DNA of 64,000 nt from Ciona savignyi (taxonomy: Eukaryota > Chordata > Ascidiacea > Phlebobranchia > Cionidae). The position numbers and the translations under genes are program-made. Of the stretch, positions 12,831 through 24,600 are shown piece after piece; the first letter of the stretch is position 1; the number at the start of each line of letters is the position of its first letter. The stretch spans positions 311,737-375,736 of the forward strand of contig CH003098.1 in the NCBI GenBank assembly GCA_000149265.1, written 5' to 3'. Below the pieces are notes generated by a model. It made no database searches. It saw only the letters and a program-made list of their open reading frames with translations, and had not been told where the DNA came from.

Positions 12831-12901
12831 TTTGCTTTACGTCGACTAGATGTGCTAACGTCATTCCTTAACGTTACCGAAAATATTAAAACTTATGAAA
12901 A

Positions 12902-15900
12902 ATGGATCAAAACCTATCTGCTCTTATGCACAACTTGTCTATTAGTGAGAATCGCCTTGAAACTTTAATCTTCGAAATAAAAACAGTTGTAGCCAGCTCA
13001 CATTCGTCGCATTTTAAGAATATTATAAAGGCCGCTGATTTGGAAAGCCTCTTTCTTTGCTTGGACACTAGTGAAAGGTATTTATTTTTTGAATGTATTT
13101 TAACTTTATGAATATTTTTTTTAATTTATCGGTTATTGTGTAACCTTTCAGTCGAAGGGTTACAGCTTTAAAACTGGTCTCTAGCTAGTTGCCCGTATGG
13201 AAAGTCTGTCAATTTTCGCCGAGATCTCGAGTGTGCACGTGCCAAATATTTAAGTGTGCAGTGTGCAAACGTCCAAGGGTGCACACTTCAAGTGTGCACA
13301 CAATCTCCTTTTTATAACTGTTTTACCAAAATCTTAAAAAAACATATTATTCTAACCTCAATCTTTCGTGTCCGTCAGCTAACATATCTATCTACGTAAC
13401 TAAAAATGTACGGAAAGTAAATTACCCGAGGTCCAGAGGTAGGTTTACAAGTTTATTGGAAATTATATGATGTTTATACTGCCAGCTCGCAAGCGTGTGT
13501 GAAATTAGCCAAGTGTGCAAAGACGCAGAGAAAAAAAAAACTCGAGTGTGCAGCTGCCGTACCATACTGGGCTAGTTGGTTGTGTCCATGGGCAAGGCAA
13601 TTAATGTACATTGACGCAGCTTGCATTTTTTCATTCATGGGGATAAACAGGAATATCCTATCCAGTTGACAAGCAAAAATTAATTATTCATTTAGTTAGC
13701 CTAATCAGTACCGTCCGTAAGGCATACTAAAGCAATGTAAAAACTACAATTTTATACAAGAACCTACATGCATGAACAGTGAACACAGTGAAGCAATTTT
13801 TGACCTTAAATGTTTTTTTTGGTATGAAAAATATGTGATTCACTGTGTTTTTGCATGTGCTCTTAAAAGATAAATCCTTGAATACAGATTTCTTGACCCG
13901 CCAATACAAAAAATTAATAGTTAAGGTACCGGTACATATATCTAGATTCGCACTATAGTTTTACATGGTTTGATTGGTAGTTACGTTGTAACCTCAATAC
14001 ATAGCCTGTTTATAATTTTACCAATATATTATCACCCAGCAATAAAGTTTACTGAATCGATCAGTAAATCTTAAATTTGCATATCTTTAAAATACATTTC
14101 CTGTTTTTAAATTATTATTTTTATTCAAGTTTAATTTTTGTAGGTTTGCCACGGTTTTACAATGCATCTCTTTGGTAGGGTGCTGTAAGCTTAAAAAGTT
14201 TAAGAACCATAGTATTTGCATAGTTGTATTACGATAGACCCCCTTTATTTCACATATCGAAATGTTTACTCTGAAATTCACCATATTTCATCGACCTACA
14301 TGTGTCCAGTACTTCCAGTTTAATATAGTTTTTACATCCAGAGAAGAAATTGAAGCAATTTGTTTTATTCTCACATCTTTACTTCCGATTGTCGATCCAG
14401 TAGATGTCGCCGTTCAACTGTCATCATCAATTCAAAAAGGGTTGACCCACCCAAATAGTGATGTTCAACTTTTAACTCTAAAAGAGGTAAGCTTATTAGT
14501 TTAACATGTTAGCACATTTGTTTTTACTACATCAATAACTGTCCACTGGCCAAGTCTTTTTGTTTCTTTAAATATGTTACCAAAAGTATGCTGCTCTGTG
14601 GAAGGTCGCATGTGTTAATTTATCTAAGGCTTTAATATCATTAATTTTAGCTTAGAATAAATTTGCTGTCACCATTTAGTTTGCTTAATGTAAGGGTGAG
14701 TGATTCTATCATGCTTCCTTTTTTTAAATAACTTTGCTATCCTTTTTAATGTGATGATGGAGCAAAAAAAAATAAATTAAAACTATGTTTTGCAGCTCCA
14801 AAGAATTGTAGGGACAACAGATGGGTCATCAGCGCTGGCAGATTCACCAGAAACTAGTCGATTTGCTATTTTTCTGGTTGGTCATCAAGATGAATCCCTA
14901 TCTTTGGCTGCTGTAAAGTTTCTCTCCGATCTTGGCAAAACTTCTCCTAATGCGGCACGAATTATCCTAAAGCCCGGATTTCAACCACATTATAGAGATC
15001 TTAAAACAGTTATGCAGAAGAGCGATATTGTAAGGTTTAGAGTATACGAGGTATGTATGTCTGTTTTTGCATTGAAATTTTAAATAATTCGGAATAAAAA
15101 GTAATTTTATCTATTTGCTTGATTATTCAATGGTGGGCGCAATGTGACCAGACAATTTTCCGTGTGTTAACCTCCTTGGTTTTACACGGTGATAAACATG
15201 AATACCCTATTGTATGATATTTATTAATAAAACTTAACTAAATTGCCAATCCTATTATTAACGTTACAGATCGTTTGTAATATACAATCTGAATCTAATG
15301 AGATGTTAGAGCTCTGTATAGAATCTGGATTGATTAAACAGCTTGTTGAAGAATTAGATGGTAAGGATATCGGGTTATCGGCCGAAATTTTTGACAGAAA
15401 TAAAAACTAAAACTTCCTTACAGGCAACGATGTGTTGAGTAAGGTGACATGCTGCGCAATGTTGTCTGAAATGTCGTCGTCAAAACACAGTTTGGATTAT
15501 ATAACTCAATCGGGTGTGGTTTCAAAAATGGTTGAAATGGTTAAGGATTCTGATTCAGATCCATTTTCAGATCTTTATGTCCCAGGTAACTCTTTACTGT
15601 TTATAGTTATTGTCTTTGTGCTGCTATGCATAGGAGCAAATGTCTGCCCTTTTTAATTTATTTTTTATTGAGTCCAATTGTTTATCCTTTGAAACACACT
15701 AAATTTAGATTTTAAGAATACTTGTTTTTCTTCTAAGAATGTATGCCATAAGTAATTATGGGTCCCATTTGAAAAATTGGGACATATATTGTTTTTGTCC
15801 GTTTTTTTTTTCTTTGTCAAACGCTTGACAGGCATGGCATGTCGCCCCGACATCTACCAGAAGGAATAATGGAATCGCAATAAAACTTGGTGATTTGATA

Positions 15901-18900
15901 GACAGCATGACCTAAATATGCAAAAACTAAAACTTTAGATAATAAATTTAGGGGAATTCCCCTTGGACGTTAAAAAACAAAACGGTCATTTTTTCTAAAA
16001 AAATAGCGTTTTGGGCCTTAGCGCTTGAACGGCTGCTCCAATTTGAATCATATTTGGTGGAATCCAAGTGCATTTGTCACTGATTTAACACTTAGAAGAA
16101 ATAAAAAAATTACCTATGAAAATACCCTAAAAATGAGATTTTGTTCTCAAATCATGATTTTGACAAGCATGCCATGTTGCCCCGACATCTACCAAAAGGA
16201 ATATTGGAATCGAAATGAAAATTTAACATATTTTGACAACATGGTTTAGATATGCAGAAACCAAAAATTTTTAGGTGATAAATCTAAGGGAATTCCCCCG
16301 GATGCGTTAAAAACCAACAACGGTATTTTTTCTAAAAAACTAGCTTTTTTGGACATATCGCTTGAACGGCTGCTTCAATCTGATTCAGATTTGGTAGAAT
16401 GTAAGTGCATTGCCTACTTATTTAATAATTAGAAACAATAAAAAAATTATTTAGGGAAATACCCTAAAAATAAGATTTTGTTCTCAAATCATGATTGTGA
16501 CAGGCATGGCATGACGCCCCGACATCTACCAGAAGGAATAATGAAATATTAATAAAACTTTGTCATTTGTTAGACAACATGGTCTAGATACGCAGAAACA
16601 AAATTGTGGGTGATAAATATAGGGGAATTTCCCGAAGACGTTAAAATCCAAAACGGTTATTTTTCTAAAAAAATAGCTTTTTGGGGCATAGCGTTTAAAC
16701 GGCTGCTCTAATTTTTATCAGATTTGGTGGAATGCCGGATCGTTAGCCACCCTGTGTCAATTAAAAGAAAGAAAACATTTACTTAGGGTAACACCCTTAA
16801 AAACGAAGATATGTTCCTTAATCATGATTGTGACAGGCATGTCACATTGCACTGACATCTCCAACAAGGTTTCGTCAAATTGGATTAAAACTTTAATTAT
16901 TGTTAGATAACATGACCCACATATGTAAAAACAGAAAGTTATGTACTAAACCCATGGGGAATTCTCCGAAGCCATGAAAAACTAAATCGGACTGTTTTAG
17001 GAATTTCGCTTTATTTCAATACATCACTTCAAAAAAAGCTTTAATTTAAAACACATGTGTGATGAAATCTACGTAAATCTAACAGGATTGTTCATTTTTT
17101 AACTACACATAAAGAAGAAGTTTGGTTTGATAACTATGGGACCCATGCGTTTATGCTTGCAGAAACAAAAACTACATACACAGTGTTAAATACAAAATGT
17201 GGTTAGGGACCCTGTAACATGAATATATGGCATACGACATGTGTTTTACAAATAGTAGTGGTTAAATACGTGGTTGACACTCTCTGGTTTAAATAATGTT
17301 TTCCACAGGTCTTATTCGATTCTTTGGGAATATATCACTCAATAACGGGCCTCTGTGTTTGATGGAGTTGTACCCAACCTTTTTAAATGTGTTGTTTAGT
17401 TTCATTGAATGTAATGAGATACCCAAGAAACAAGTTGCCTTTGAAACACTTGGTGTAATTGGTGAGACGCTAGAAGGAAAACAACTTTTATCCGATCAAG
17501 GTAAGTGCTAAATGTTATTGATGATGTTTAATATATTGATTGATATTCAAAAGAAGGAAAAAAGGAAATAATATATTTATGCAGGATATCTTATTCCCAG
17601 CAAATGGAAAATAACAGGGGCAATATAATACAGACCATGTTCAGTTTTAGTACACCCGTATGATTAGTGTGGGGTTAGTGCGACTAGTGCGTTGTCTCTC
17701 AGGTTGCTGGTTTGAAAATGGTTGTTAGTTAGTCAGTTATGTACTTGGGCAAGGCACTTAATGAACATTGTCTGAACCCTGTGGAATGATGGGTTTCACC
17801 AAATTAAAGAAACATCTAATTCATAAACAACACACTGCAAAGGCAATGGTAACCTAAAAGTGGGCCCAAGTAAACTGACGTTACCATGTGTTAACGCCCC
17901 TTACGTTTCCTATCCAAGGGGATGAACATAAATATCCTGTTCTATTCTATCCTCGTGACCACTCGAGTTACCAAAGTATAGCAGTTTATTGAATATGATG
18001 GATATAGATATTCTTAGTGTTTTGTTTAACATGCTAATTCATTAGGGTAACATTTGGTAAATGCCTTGACTAAATACAACTAAATCACTTACTTCTGATT
18101 TCTATCATACAGCATTTAGTCTCATGGTTGACATTGCATGAACTAACCAGCCAAACTTTTTAAATTGACTAGAAGTAATGTAAATGCTTATTATATCAAG
18201 TATTAAGTCAGTTGTGTCCCTTAGAATTTGTAAACTAACTAAATAACTTTCGCGTTACACCTAGCAGTTATGTGTAAATGTTTTCAGGAGAGAATTTTAC
18301 CTGTGCTTTGAAAGAGGTTTTCCAAGTCTTAAGATATGGCAAGCAAGATTTGAGACTTATTGCTGTTCAATGTGTCACTTCCTTACTCGACCACAAAAAG
18401 GTGCACCATTTAAAAATAGATGTTTCAATTCATGCAAGATCGAAACTTAGTGATGATTGCATATTGCCTAAGGCTTGATTTGTTATTCAGTTTAGTCGAT
18501 TTACACCAACAAAACGTTTTTCGGCCAGGAGTTTTGCGTGTGTGTGGATATACACTTATAACTAGAACTAAAGATGAAAATAATGGTGTAGTATAAAAAT
18601 AATTTTATATTGATATGCATATTACTATCGTCATTGAACACCAATTAATTTCTTAAGCAAGGCACTTTTTTGACCTTGTCTCAGCTAAAGAATTAGTAAA
18701 GTAAAATAATTATTAGGGCTGTGCAAATACGTAGATTCTTATAACGCTTAACCGATCAAAGAAAAAACGGTTGTTAACTTAGCCTCGTGTTCGCTATCGC
18801 TAGTACTAAGTAATGAGAAGAGCCTGGAAAAAAAGCGCTCGGGAGTGCGTCTGTGCCTGTGGTCCTGTATTGAAACTAGGCCAACGTGACCGTAGGTCAA

Positions 18901-20694
18901 ATCGCCAATTAAAGCAATAAACACCGTGACGAGATACGTTTAGCAACGCGACGAGTTATTGGTAGCATCGCGAATAGCTGCGGTTAGCAACGCTACGACC
19001 TACAAAATCATACTTACTCAAATCGAACTCGAGGCCTCTACCGTAACTCGCCCCATCACTAATAGTAGGCCTACTGCGCAACGGGAATCGTCAAATTATC
19101 TCACGCCTACCCTCGGGTTACCGGAGCTATTGTATTGTATTGTGTATGATTAACACATTCTTTTAATTTAATAGAACCCATTGAATCGCTGGGTTTAGGC
19201 AATTTTCGGTAAGTGCCTTGCCCAAGGACACAACTAACTAGCTAGCGACCAGTTTCGTACCTACAACCATTCGGCTGAAAGGCGACACACTAAACTACCA
19301 GACTAAGCTGTTGCACTGTCGGTTAAAATAGACCGTCGTGTCATTCAAATAAAAATTAATACTGCACTTGATTTTCAGCAGTGATTTTTTTACTTACCAA
19401 TAACTGTGTTACGTTTGATGTTTTTTTTTTATAAATTAAATTTATCTTCTTAACATTCTGACCAGATAGCCAAAAAATAGAGTGCCACGCTACAATTAAA
19501 CGCCACTGTAGGGGGTTAAAAACTAGAGTAGCTCAATTGGAGGTGTTACGGAAAATGCTAGTCTTGGCTGCAAAAGCTAACTACTTTACTTAGGATAGGA
19601 TATTCATGTTTATCCCCGTGAATGTGAAAACCAAGGGACAATCGTCAGATAACCTCGCGCCTACCGTTAGTTTACAGGATATATTGCAGTATGTTGTGTA
19701 TAATTCACATGTTTTTTTAATTTTGTGGAACTCATTAATCTGCTGGGTTCAGGCAATGTCCATTAAGTGCCTTGGCAAAGGACACATCCGACTAGCTAGC
19801 GACCAGTTTAGAAGCTGCAACCCTTTGGCTGAAAGGCGATGCATTAAACCACCAGACTAATCTATATCTATTTAAAAATATAATAAACAGCACAATTTAA
19901 ATAATAACGGTGTTAATGTTATGTTTCAACAGATCCATGAAGATAGTTTGGAGCTTGCCTATGCAATCACTTTCCCATGGTTTCAACTAATATCCAACAA
20001 TCCAATCGATTCTATCATCAGCTTATGTAAACAACCCTTTCCTGACATCCGCTGTTCAGGATATGCTCTGGTAAGTCTCGAACTAATTACTTATGTGTTA
20101 ACATATTTTTAGGATAGGATATTCATGTTTATTCTCGTGAATTGGATTTACCAAGGGCGTTAACACACGGCGAATCGTCAGATCCCCTCGCGCCCACCGT
20201 CGGATTCATTGAGCTATTGCAGTGTGTTGTGTAGGATTCACACGTTCCTTTAATTTGGTAGAACCCATTAATCCGCTGGGTTCAGGCAATTTCCGTTGCC
20301 CAAGTATACAGCGGACTAGAAGCGACCAGTTTCGTACTTACAACCCTTCGGCTGAAAGGCGACACACTAACCCATCAAGCTAATTAGTTTGACAATTTTC
20401 ATTATTTCCTGTGTTTTAAAATTTTCTTTCCAGCTAAACACAGTGGCGGAGTCCAGATGGGGAGTTGAAGTTATGGTTGAAGTCGCAACCCTTGTAGAAT
20501 TCCTGCTTGATCGAGCTACTGAGTCCGAAAGAATGTGTAAAGACGCCAAATTCGCAGTTGTAAAAACCCTCTCTAAGGCTGATAATGTTGCTAGCGTGTT
20601 TGGGAATCAAAATTACCTACGATTCCGGCAGTTCGTAAACGAGGGACCGTATTACGTTGGCACTCAGTTGTCAGTTGCCATTGATGAAGCTTAA
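12902..20694 (+). CDS. PSMD5: 26S proteasome non-ATPase regulatory subunit 5 (assembly chaperone S5b)
   Basis: Nine exons: 12902-13077, 14342-14486, 14796-15050, 15270-15360, 15424-15585, 17309-17500, 18288-18400, 19933-20070, 20434-20694. They join in phase to 510 residues, against about 504 in mammals. The product is an all-helical HEAT/ARM-type protein colinear with PSMD5. Recognisable blocks are VDPVDVAVQLSSSIQKGL, SDIVRFRVYE, DSDSDPFSDLYVPG, LIRFFGNISL, LEGKQLL, CKQPFPDIRCSG and the C-terminal NYLRFRQFVNEGPYY. PSMD5 binds the ATPase ring base (Rpt1/PSMC2 side) during assembly of the 19S particle in cytosol and nucleus, and is absent from the mature proteasome. The introns are enlarged by repeats: a SINE with nested MITE in intron 1, a 335-bp satellite in intron 5, and SINEs in introns 6, 7 and 8. 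None breaks the frame. Confidence 0.95.
13140..13670 (+). mobile_element. Degenerate family A SINE interrupted by a MITE
   Basis: Left part 13140-13191 (CTTTCAGTCGAAGGGTTACA, then CTAGCTAGTTG). It continues at 13571 with CTAGTTGGTTGTGTCC and GGGCAAGGCA, and ends near 13670 with GGGGATAAACAGGAATATCCTATCC. The middle of the SINE body is deleted. It lies in PSMD5 intron 1. Confidence 0.75.
13192..13570. mobile_element. hAT-like MITE, 379 bp
   Basis: Flanked by a perfect 8-bp duplication GCTAGTTG (13184-13191 and 13571-13578) made from SINE sequence. The ends are short inverted repeats (CCCGTATGG... and ...CCATACTGG), and CTCGAGTGTGCA-type motifs recur inside. It has no coding frame. Confidence 0.8.
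15130..15212 (+). mobile_element. Family A SINE, 3' fragment
   Basis: Carries GGGCGCAATGTGACCAGACA, CCGTGTGTTAACC and GGTGATAAACATGAATACCCTA, the terminal third of family A. It lies in PSMD5 intron 3. Confidence 0.65.
15827..17095. repeat. 335-bp tandem satellite, about 3.8 copies
   Basis: The anchor GACAGGCATGGCATG...CCCCGACATCTACC recurs at 15827, 16162, 16499 and 16832, giving periods of 335, 337 and 333 bp. Each unit has GGGGAATTCCC and a CTTGAACGGCTGCT-like block. The last copy is diverged and incomplete. It lies wholly inside PSMD5 intron 5. A related diverged copy lies near 25070-25260. Confidence 0.88.
17655..17950 (+). mobile_element. Family A SINE, diverged full-length copy
   Basis: Order of landmarks as in other copies: degenerate A/B box head, GGGCAAGGCACTTAATGAACA, GATGGGTTTCACCAAATTAAA, CACACTGCAA, ATGTGTTAACGCCCC, GGGGATGAACATAAATATCC tail. 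It lies in PSMD5 intron 6. Confidence 0.8.
19075..19308 (-). mobile_element. Family A SINE
   Basis: Read on the minus strand: head with TAGTTTAGTGTGTCGCC and AGCCGAATGGTTGTAGGTAC, GCTAGCTAGTTAGTTGTGTC, GGGCAAGGCACTTACCG, then the 3' half without a clear TATCC tail. PSMD5 intron 7. Confidence 0.8.
19592..19862 (-). mobile_element. Family A SINE with TATCC tail
   Basis: Starts at the plus-strand AGGATAGGATATTCATG (the reversed tail) and ends at the reversed A-box region. Same orientation as its neighbour at 19075-19308. PSMD5 intron 7. Confidence 0.85.
20111..20385 (-). mobile_element. Family A SINE with TATCC tail
   Basis: Reversed tail AGGATAGGATATTCATG, then all landmarks in reverse, ending in the GGCGACACACTAA head. 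It fills most of PSMD5 intron 8 and is the third same-strand copy within 1.3 kb. Confidence 0.85.
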
Positions 20695-20809
20695 AAGCAT
20701 CGTACGCATTTTTACTGTCTTTGGCGAAACACTAACTGTACAAAATGTTGCAACTTGATAAAGTTCATTTTTCGAGGTATTCGTATTGTCTCAATGTAGG
20801 CATTATTCA

Positions 20810-20815
20810 AATAAA
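20810..20815 (+). other. Poly(A) signal of PSMD5
   Basis: AATAAA lies 116 bases after the stop codon. Confidence 0.6.
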
Positions 20816-21605
20816 TAGGTCTTGTTCGGTCGCATAGTCCAATGACTCCAATCGGTTAGTACCTCAGGTGGTTGGTAGAAACTAGCACAGTTATTTATCA
20901 GTAATGTTCTTTCGCAAAGCGGACATCGCGTGAGAATCAATGGGTTGAAATGTACAGCATTCATATGCGATAGAGTGAAATAGCCGTGATAAGAGAACAC
21001 GATTATCCTACTAACTGTAGAGTTGTGCTTGTAGATGATGCAAAGACTTTATTTGATCCCGATATCATTCACACCTTTTGTCACGATGTCTCTGTATTGC
21101 GTTATGAAACAATGTGTCCACATACATTACTATTGATCGTACACCAATAAGAGGATATGGCTATTCGTCTGCAGTACGGCGCTTAACACTGGGAAAACTA
21201 GAAGGGCGAAAGCTGGATAGAGGGAAACAGCCCACTAAAATAAAGATTATGACATAACAGATACGATATGTCAGTGGAACACCATGATGTAAAGGTTAAA
21301 CCAGGGGTCGGAAATTAAAACAAACATGACTGCAGGCAAAATACAAATTGTGCGAGGTGGGTAGTAAGGAGATGTTAATAACGAGGTAACTGGAGGTAAA
21401 ACGAATACAAGTTTTTCGCCGTGCAATTTATAGACAGTTCCGCTCACGAGGTTAGTTAAAATGTGTTTAAAAAAAGGAAAATTATTAACAAATAAAATAT
21501 TTTGACACACCGTGTTAAGTAATGTGAGGAAACGATAATATTGACATTTACAAGGTTTAAGAGGAATTTTTATCATTCCAAGGACGTTTTTTGTATAAGA
21601 GTCGG
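20816..21605. other. Convergent 3' region between PSMD5 and the acyl-CoA synthetase
   Basis: No separate gene is seen. The long minus-strand frame over 21271-21789 is the last synthetase exon read in another frame plus its 3' flank. Confidence 0.55.
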
Positions 21606-21646
21606 TATATGTATCGGTCACGTTAACCATTCCGCCACACGACCGA
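21606..21646 (-). mobile_element. Family B SINE head fragment in the synthetase 3' UTR
   Basis: On the minus strand it reads GTCGTGTGGCGGAATGGTTA then ACGTGACCGATACATATAC. It begins 7 bases after the stop codon of the acyl-CoA synthetase, so it is probably transcribed in its 3' UTR. Confidence 0.75.
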
Positions 21647-21652
21647 ACAAGT

Positions 21653-24600
21653 TTAAGAGGAATCTCGCAGCAAACGTCTAAGGATCTTTCCGCTTGGTGA
21701 CTTCGGAATGCACTGTACAAATACAACTCCTCCGCGCAATTGCTTGTAGTCCGCCAGTTTTTCTGTAAATAAACCAGTGTAGCTAGCATTTAATTTAAAA
21801 TAAGTTATCTAAATGTCGGAACTATCATCATTTGTGACTATATAGGTTAAGCACCTTTCAGGTAAATAAACACTTCATATTTTGTCAATGTAGAATCACG
21901 CTTCACAATATAGGCTTTCGGCACTTCGCCGTAATGACCGACATTATCTGGTACACCGATAACAGCCGCGTCCGCAATTTTGGAATGTTCCAGTAATACT
22001 GATTCCACCTCGGTCGGAGAAACCTAAACACAGAAAAAAATTCTGCTATAAAGATTGTGAAAAATAAGGTAGTATACTAATGTTAATCGACAGGATACTA
22101 AAATGATTGAAGATTTGCAGATACCGTTACACTATTTATAGATCTCTATGCGGACAAGATGTGTCCTGTCGTTAGTGCATCGTTCTGTCATCGTTTTATA
22201 GTATATTTTTGTCTTAGAAATCACAGGGGATATGCCCCAAATTGTCCCGAGGGTTACGCAGAAAATAATAAAAAAGGTAAAAGTAAATTAAAAAACAACG
22301 GGACTTCTTATTCTAATCGAATGGAACATATACCTAACAGAAGTTACCATTTTTGTTGGATTAACGCTCCGATAAAAAAAAACAAATATTTTGGGTTAAC
22401 CGACAATATGAACAACTTGCAAATTATGCCTATTCGGGAAACTTGATTAATTGCAATGTTACTAGTTTTCATACAATGCGTAAACCATCAACGCTCACCT
22501 GAGAACCGCCGGCTTTAATGAGATCTTTGATTCGATCCACCACATATACGTTTCCACCATCATCGTAGTAACCCACATCACCCGTCTTCAACCATCCATC
22601 GTTGTCAAATAAATTCTTTGTTGCTTCCGGGTTATTTGCGTACCCCAACGTTGCTACCTGAACATATGGGATGTTTAAGGTACCAGGTTACAAATTTTGC
22701 AACTTCATTGATCGTCTCAGCACTTAACGTAACTATTTTTACAATACTTTCCTATAAAAGATTTTTTCGAAAGTATTTTTTTGGTTGAACAATTTGGAAC
22801 AAAAATTCAGCTGAGAAGTCAAAGTTACAAAAAAGTTAAACGAATAATTAGTAACGTGCAAAATGTATATACACATATTCTCGTATACTTGAGGTCCCTT
22901 GAACAGCATTTCTCCCAACTCCCATGGGCCGAGGGATTTTCTCGTCGTGATATCAACAACCTACATATAATTAAATTAGATCAGTACTTAGAACAAGGTA
23001 ATTTTTAAGGTTGTTTACTGTACCTTCATAACAGCGTTAGGTGCAACAAAGCCGCTCGAACCCTTTCGAGAAAGAACTGGGTCACTTCCAAGAAGAGGCA
23101 CTCCTTCCGTTAATCCGTACACTTGAAAAAATATCAAGTGGGCTTTTACTAATTACTGCATGTTTGGTTTTTGTAGTTGCTTTTTACCTTCAACAATTGC
23201 GCTTATGCCAAGCTTTTTTTTCAGATTTCTTTTTATTTCTTCAAGTAGGGGAGCAGCACCCGTAGAAATTGCAACTAATGAAGACATGTCATATTTTTCT
23301 AAAGTCGTCATTGGGCATTCCGTCATTTCGAGAAACAGCGGGGGAAGTGCCGTTATATGCGTCACCTGACAAGTTTAAGGTAAATAAGTGGATTCTCGCG
23401 TTTATCTTCTGTCTTGGAAAACGAAAAATGTAAGGCTGTAACCACATAACATGATATTGTTTATTGGAGAAAAAAATATCTTACTTTATACTTATCAATC
23501 GCACCAAGCAAATTTTCCACAGTTGTGTTCTGCTGCATAATTTGTGTGCAGCCCTGAAGCAGATGACTGAAGAAATGCACTAACCCCGAGAGGTGGAACG
23601 TCGAAGTCACAATGTACGTAACACTTTCTCGACTTCTTTTCGACAGCAAACTATAAAAAATACACCAATTGATGAAAATATAATTGGCTTTTTAAAGGTC
23701 TGTGCAGAATTACATTGACGTACACATTCAGGCGACAGATGGTTGCTTCATTTAATGCAGGCTCACAGGTTAAAAGGTAAGTTTACAAAGGGATAGCGTG
23801 CTCACGTATACCTTTTAGAATCAAACACCTGTTTTTTAGCAAGAAAGTGTGTGTGTGAACTAGCACCAACGCATGTCGTCAATTTCCGAATACCAAGGGT
23901 TACTTTCGATACAGTTTAGACGTTAAAGTTTTTCATTATTTAAATTTACGGGGTCCAGCAACGTTCATTAAAAGCATTGCAAAAACATTAAAAACAATCT
24001 AGTATAAATCGGTGATTTGAAGATAAAATTCAAATAGAAAAATTCTTAAACCTACCGAAACACTTCCAGAGTTATGGTCAATCCATAGTTATTGACTTGT
24101 ATAAGTTTGGGTGGTCCGGTTGTTCCACTGGACATGTACAAGCAGGCTACGTCATTGTAAACGTCAATGTTAATGTCCGTGGGTACACCTGATTAAATTT
24201 GTATTTTACTATGTCCGGCCGGTTGGTCTAACGATTAAGTGCGTCGCCTTTCAATCGAAAGGTTGCAGGTACGAAACTGGTCGCTAGCTAGTCGGTTGTG
24301 TCCTTGGGCAACGCACTTTACGGACATTGCCTGAACCCAGCGGATTAATGGATTCTACCAAGTTGAAGAAACGTGTCTATCATATACAACACACTGCAAT
24401 AGCTCCGGTAACCCGACGGTGCGCGCGAGGTGATCTGACGATTGCTCGTGTGTTAACCCTCTTCCCCTTGGTTTTCCCATTAAAGGGGATAAACATGAAT
24501 ATCCTATCCTATCCTATCCTACTAATTCACTTATTTAAAACCTCATAATTTTTTACTTAACTTATAACTTTCAAATTTTGACTTAATTATTTTAAATCTT

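Noticed and set aside
21271..21789. 172-codon minus frame
   Set aside because: It is a shifted frame over the last synthetase exon, extended into 3' flank. The correct frame gives the [11 protein letters not shown] motif and stops at 21653.
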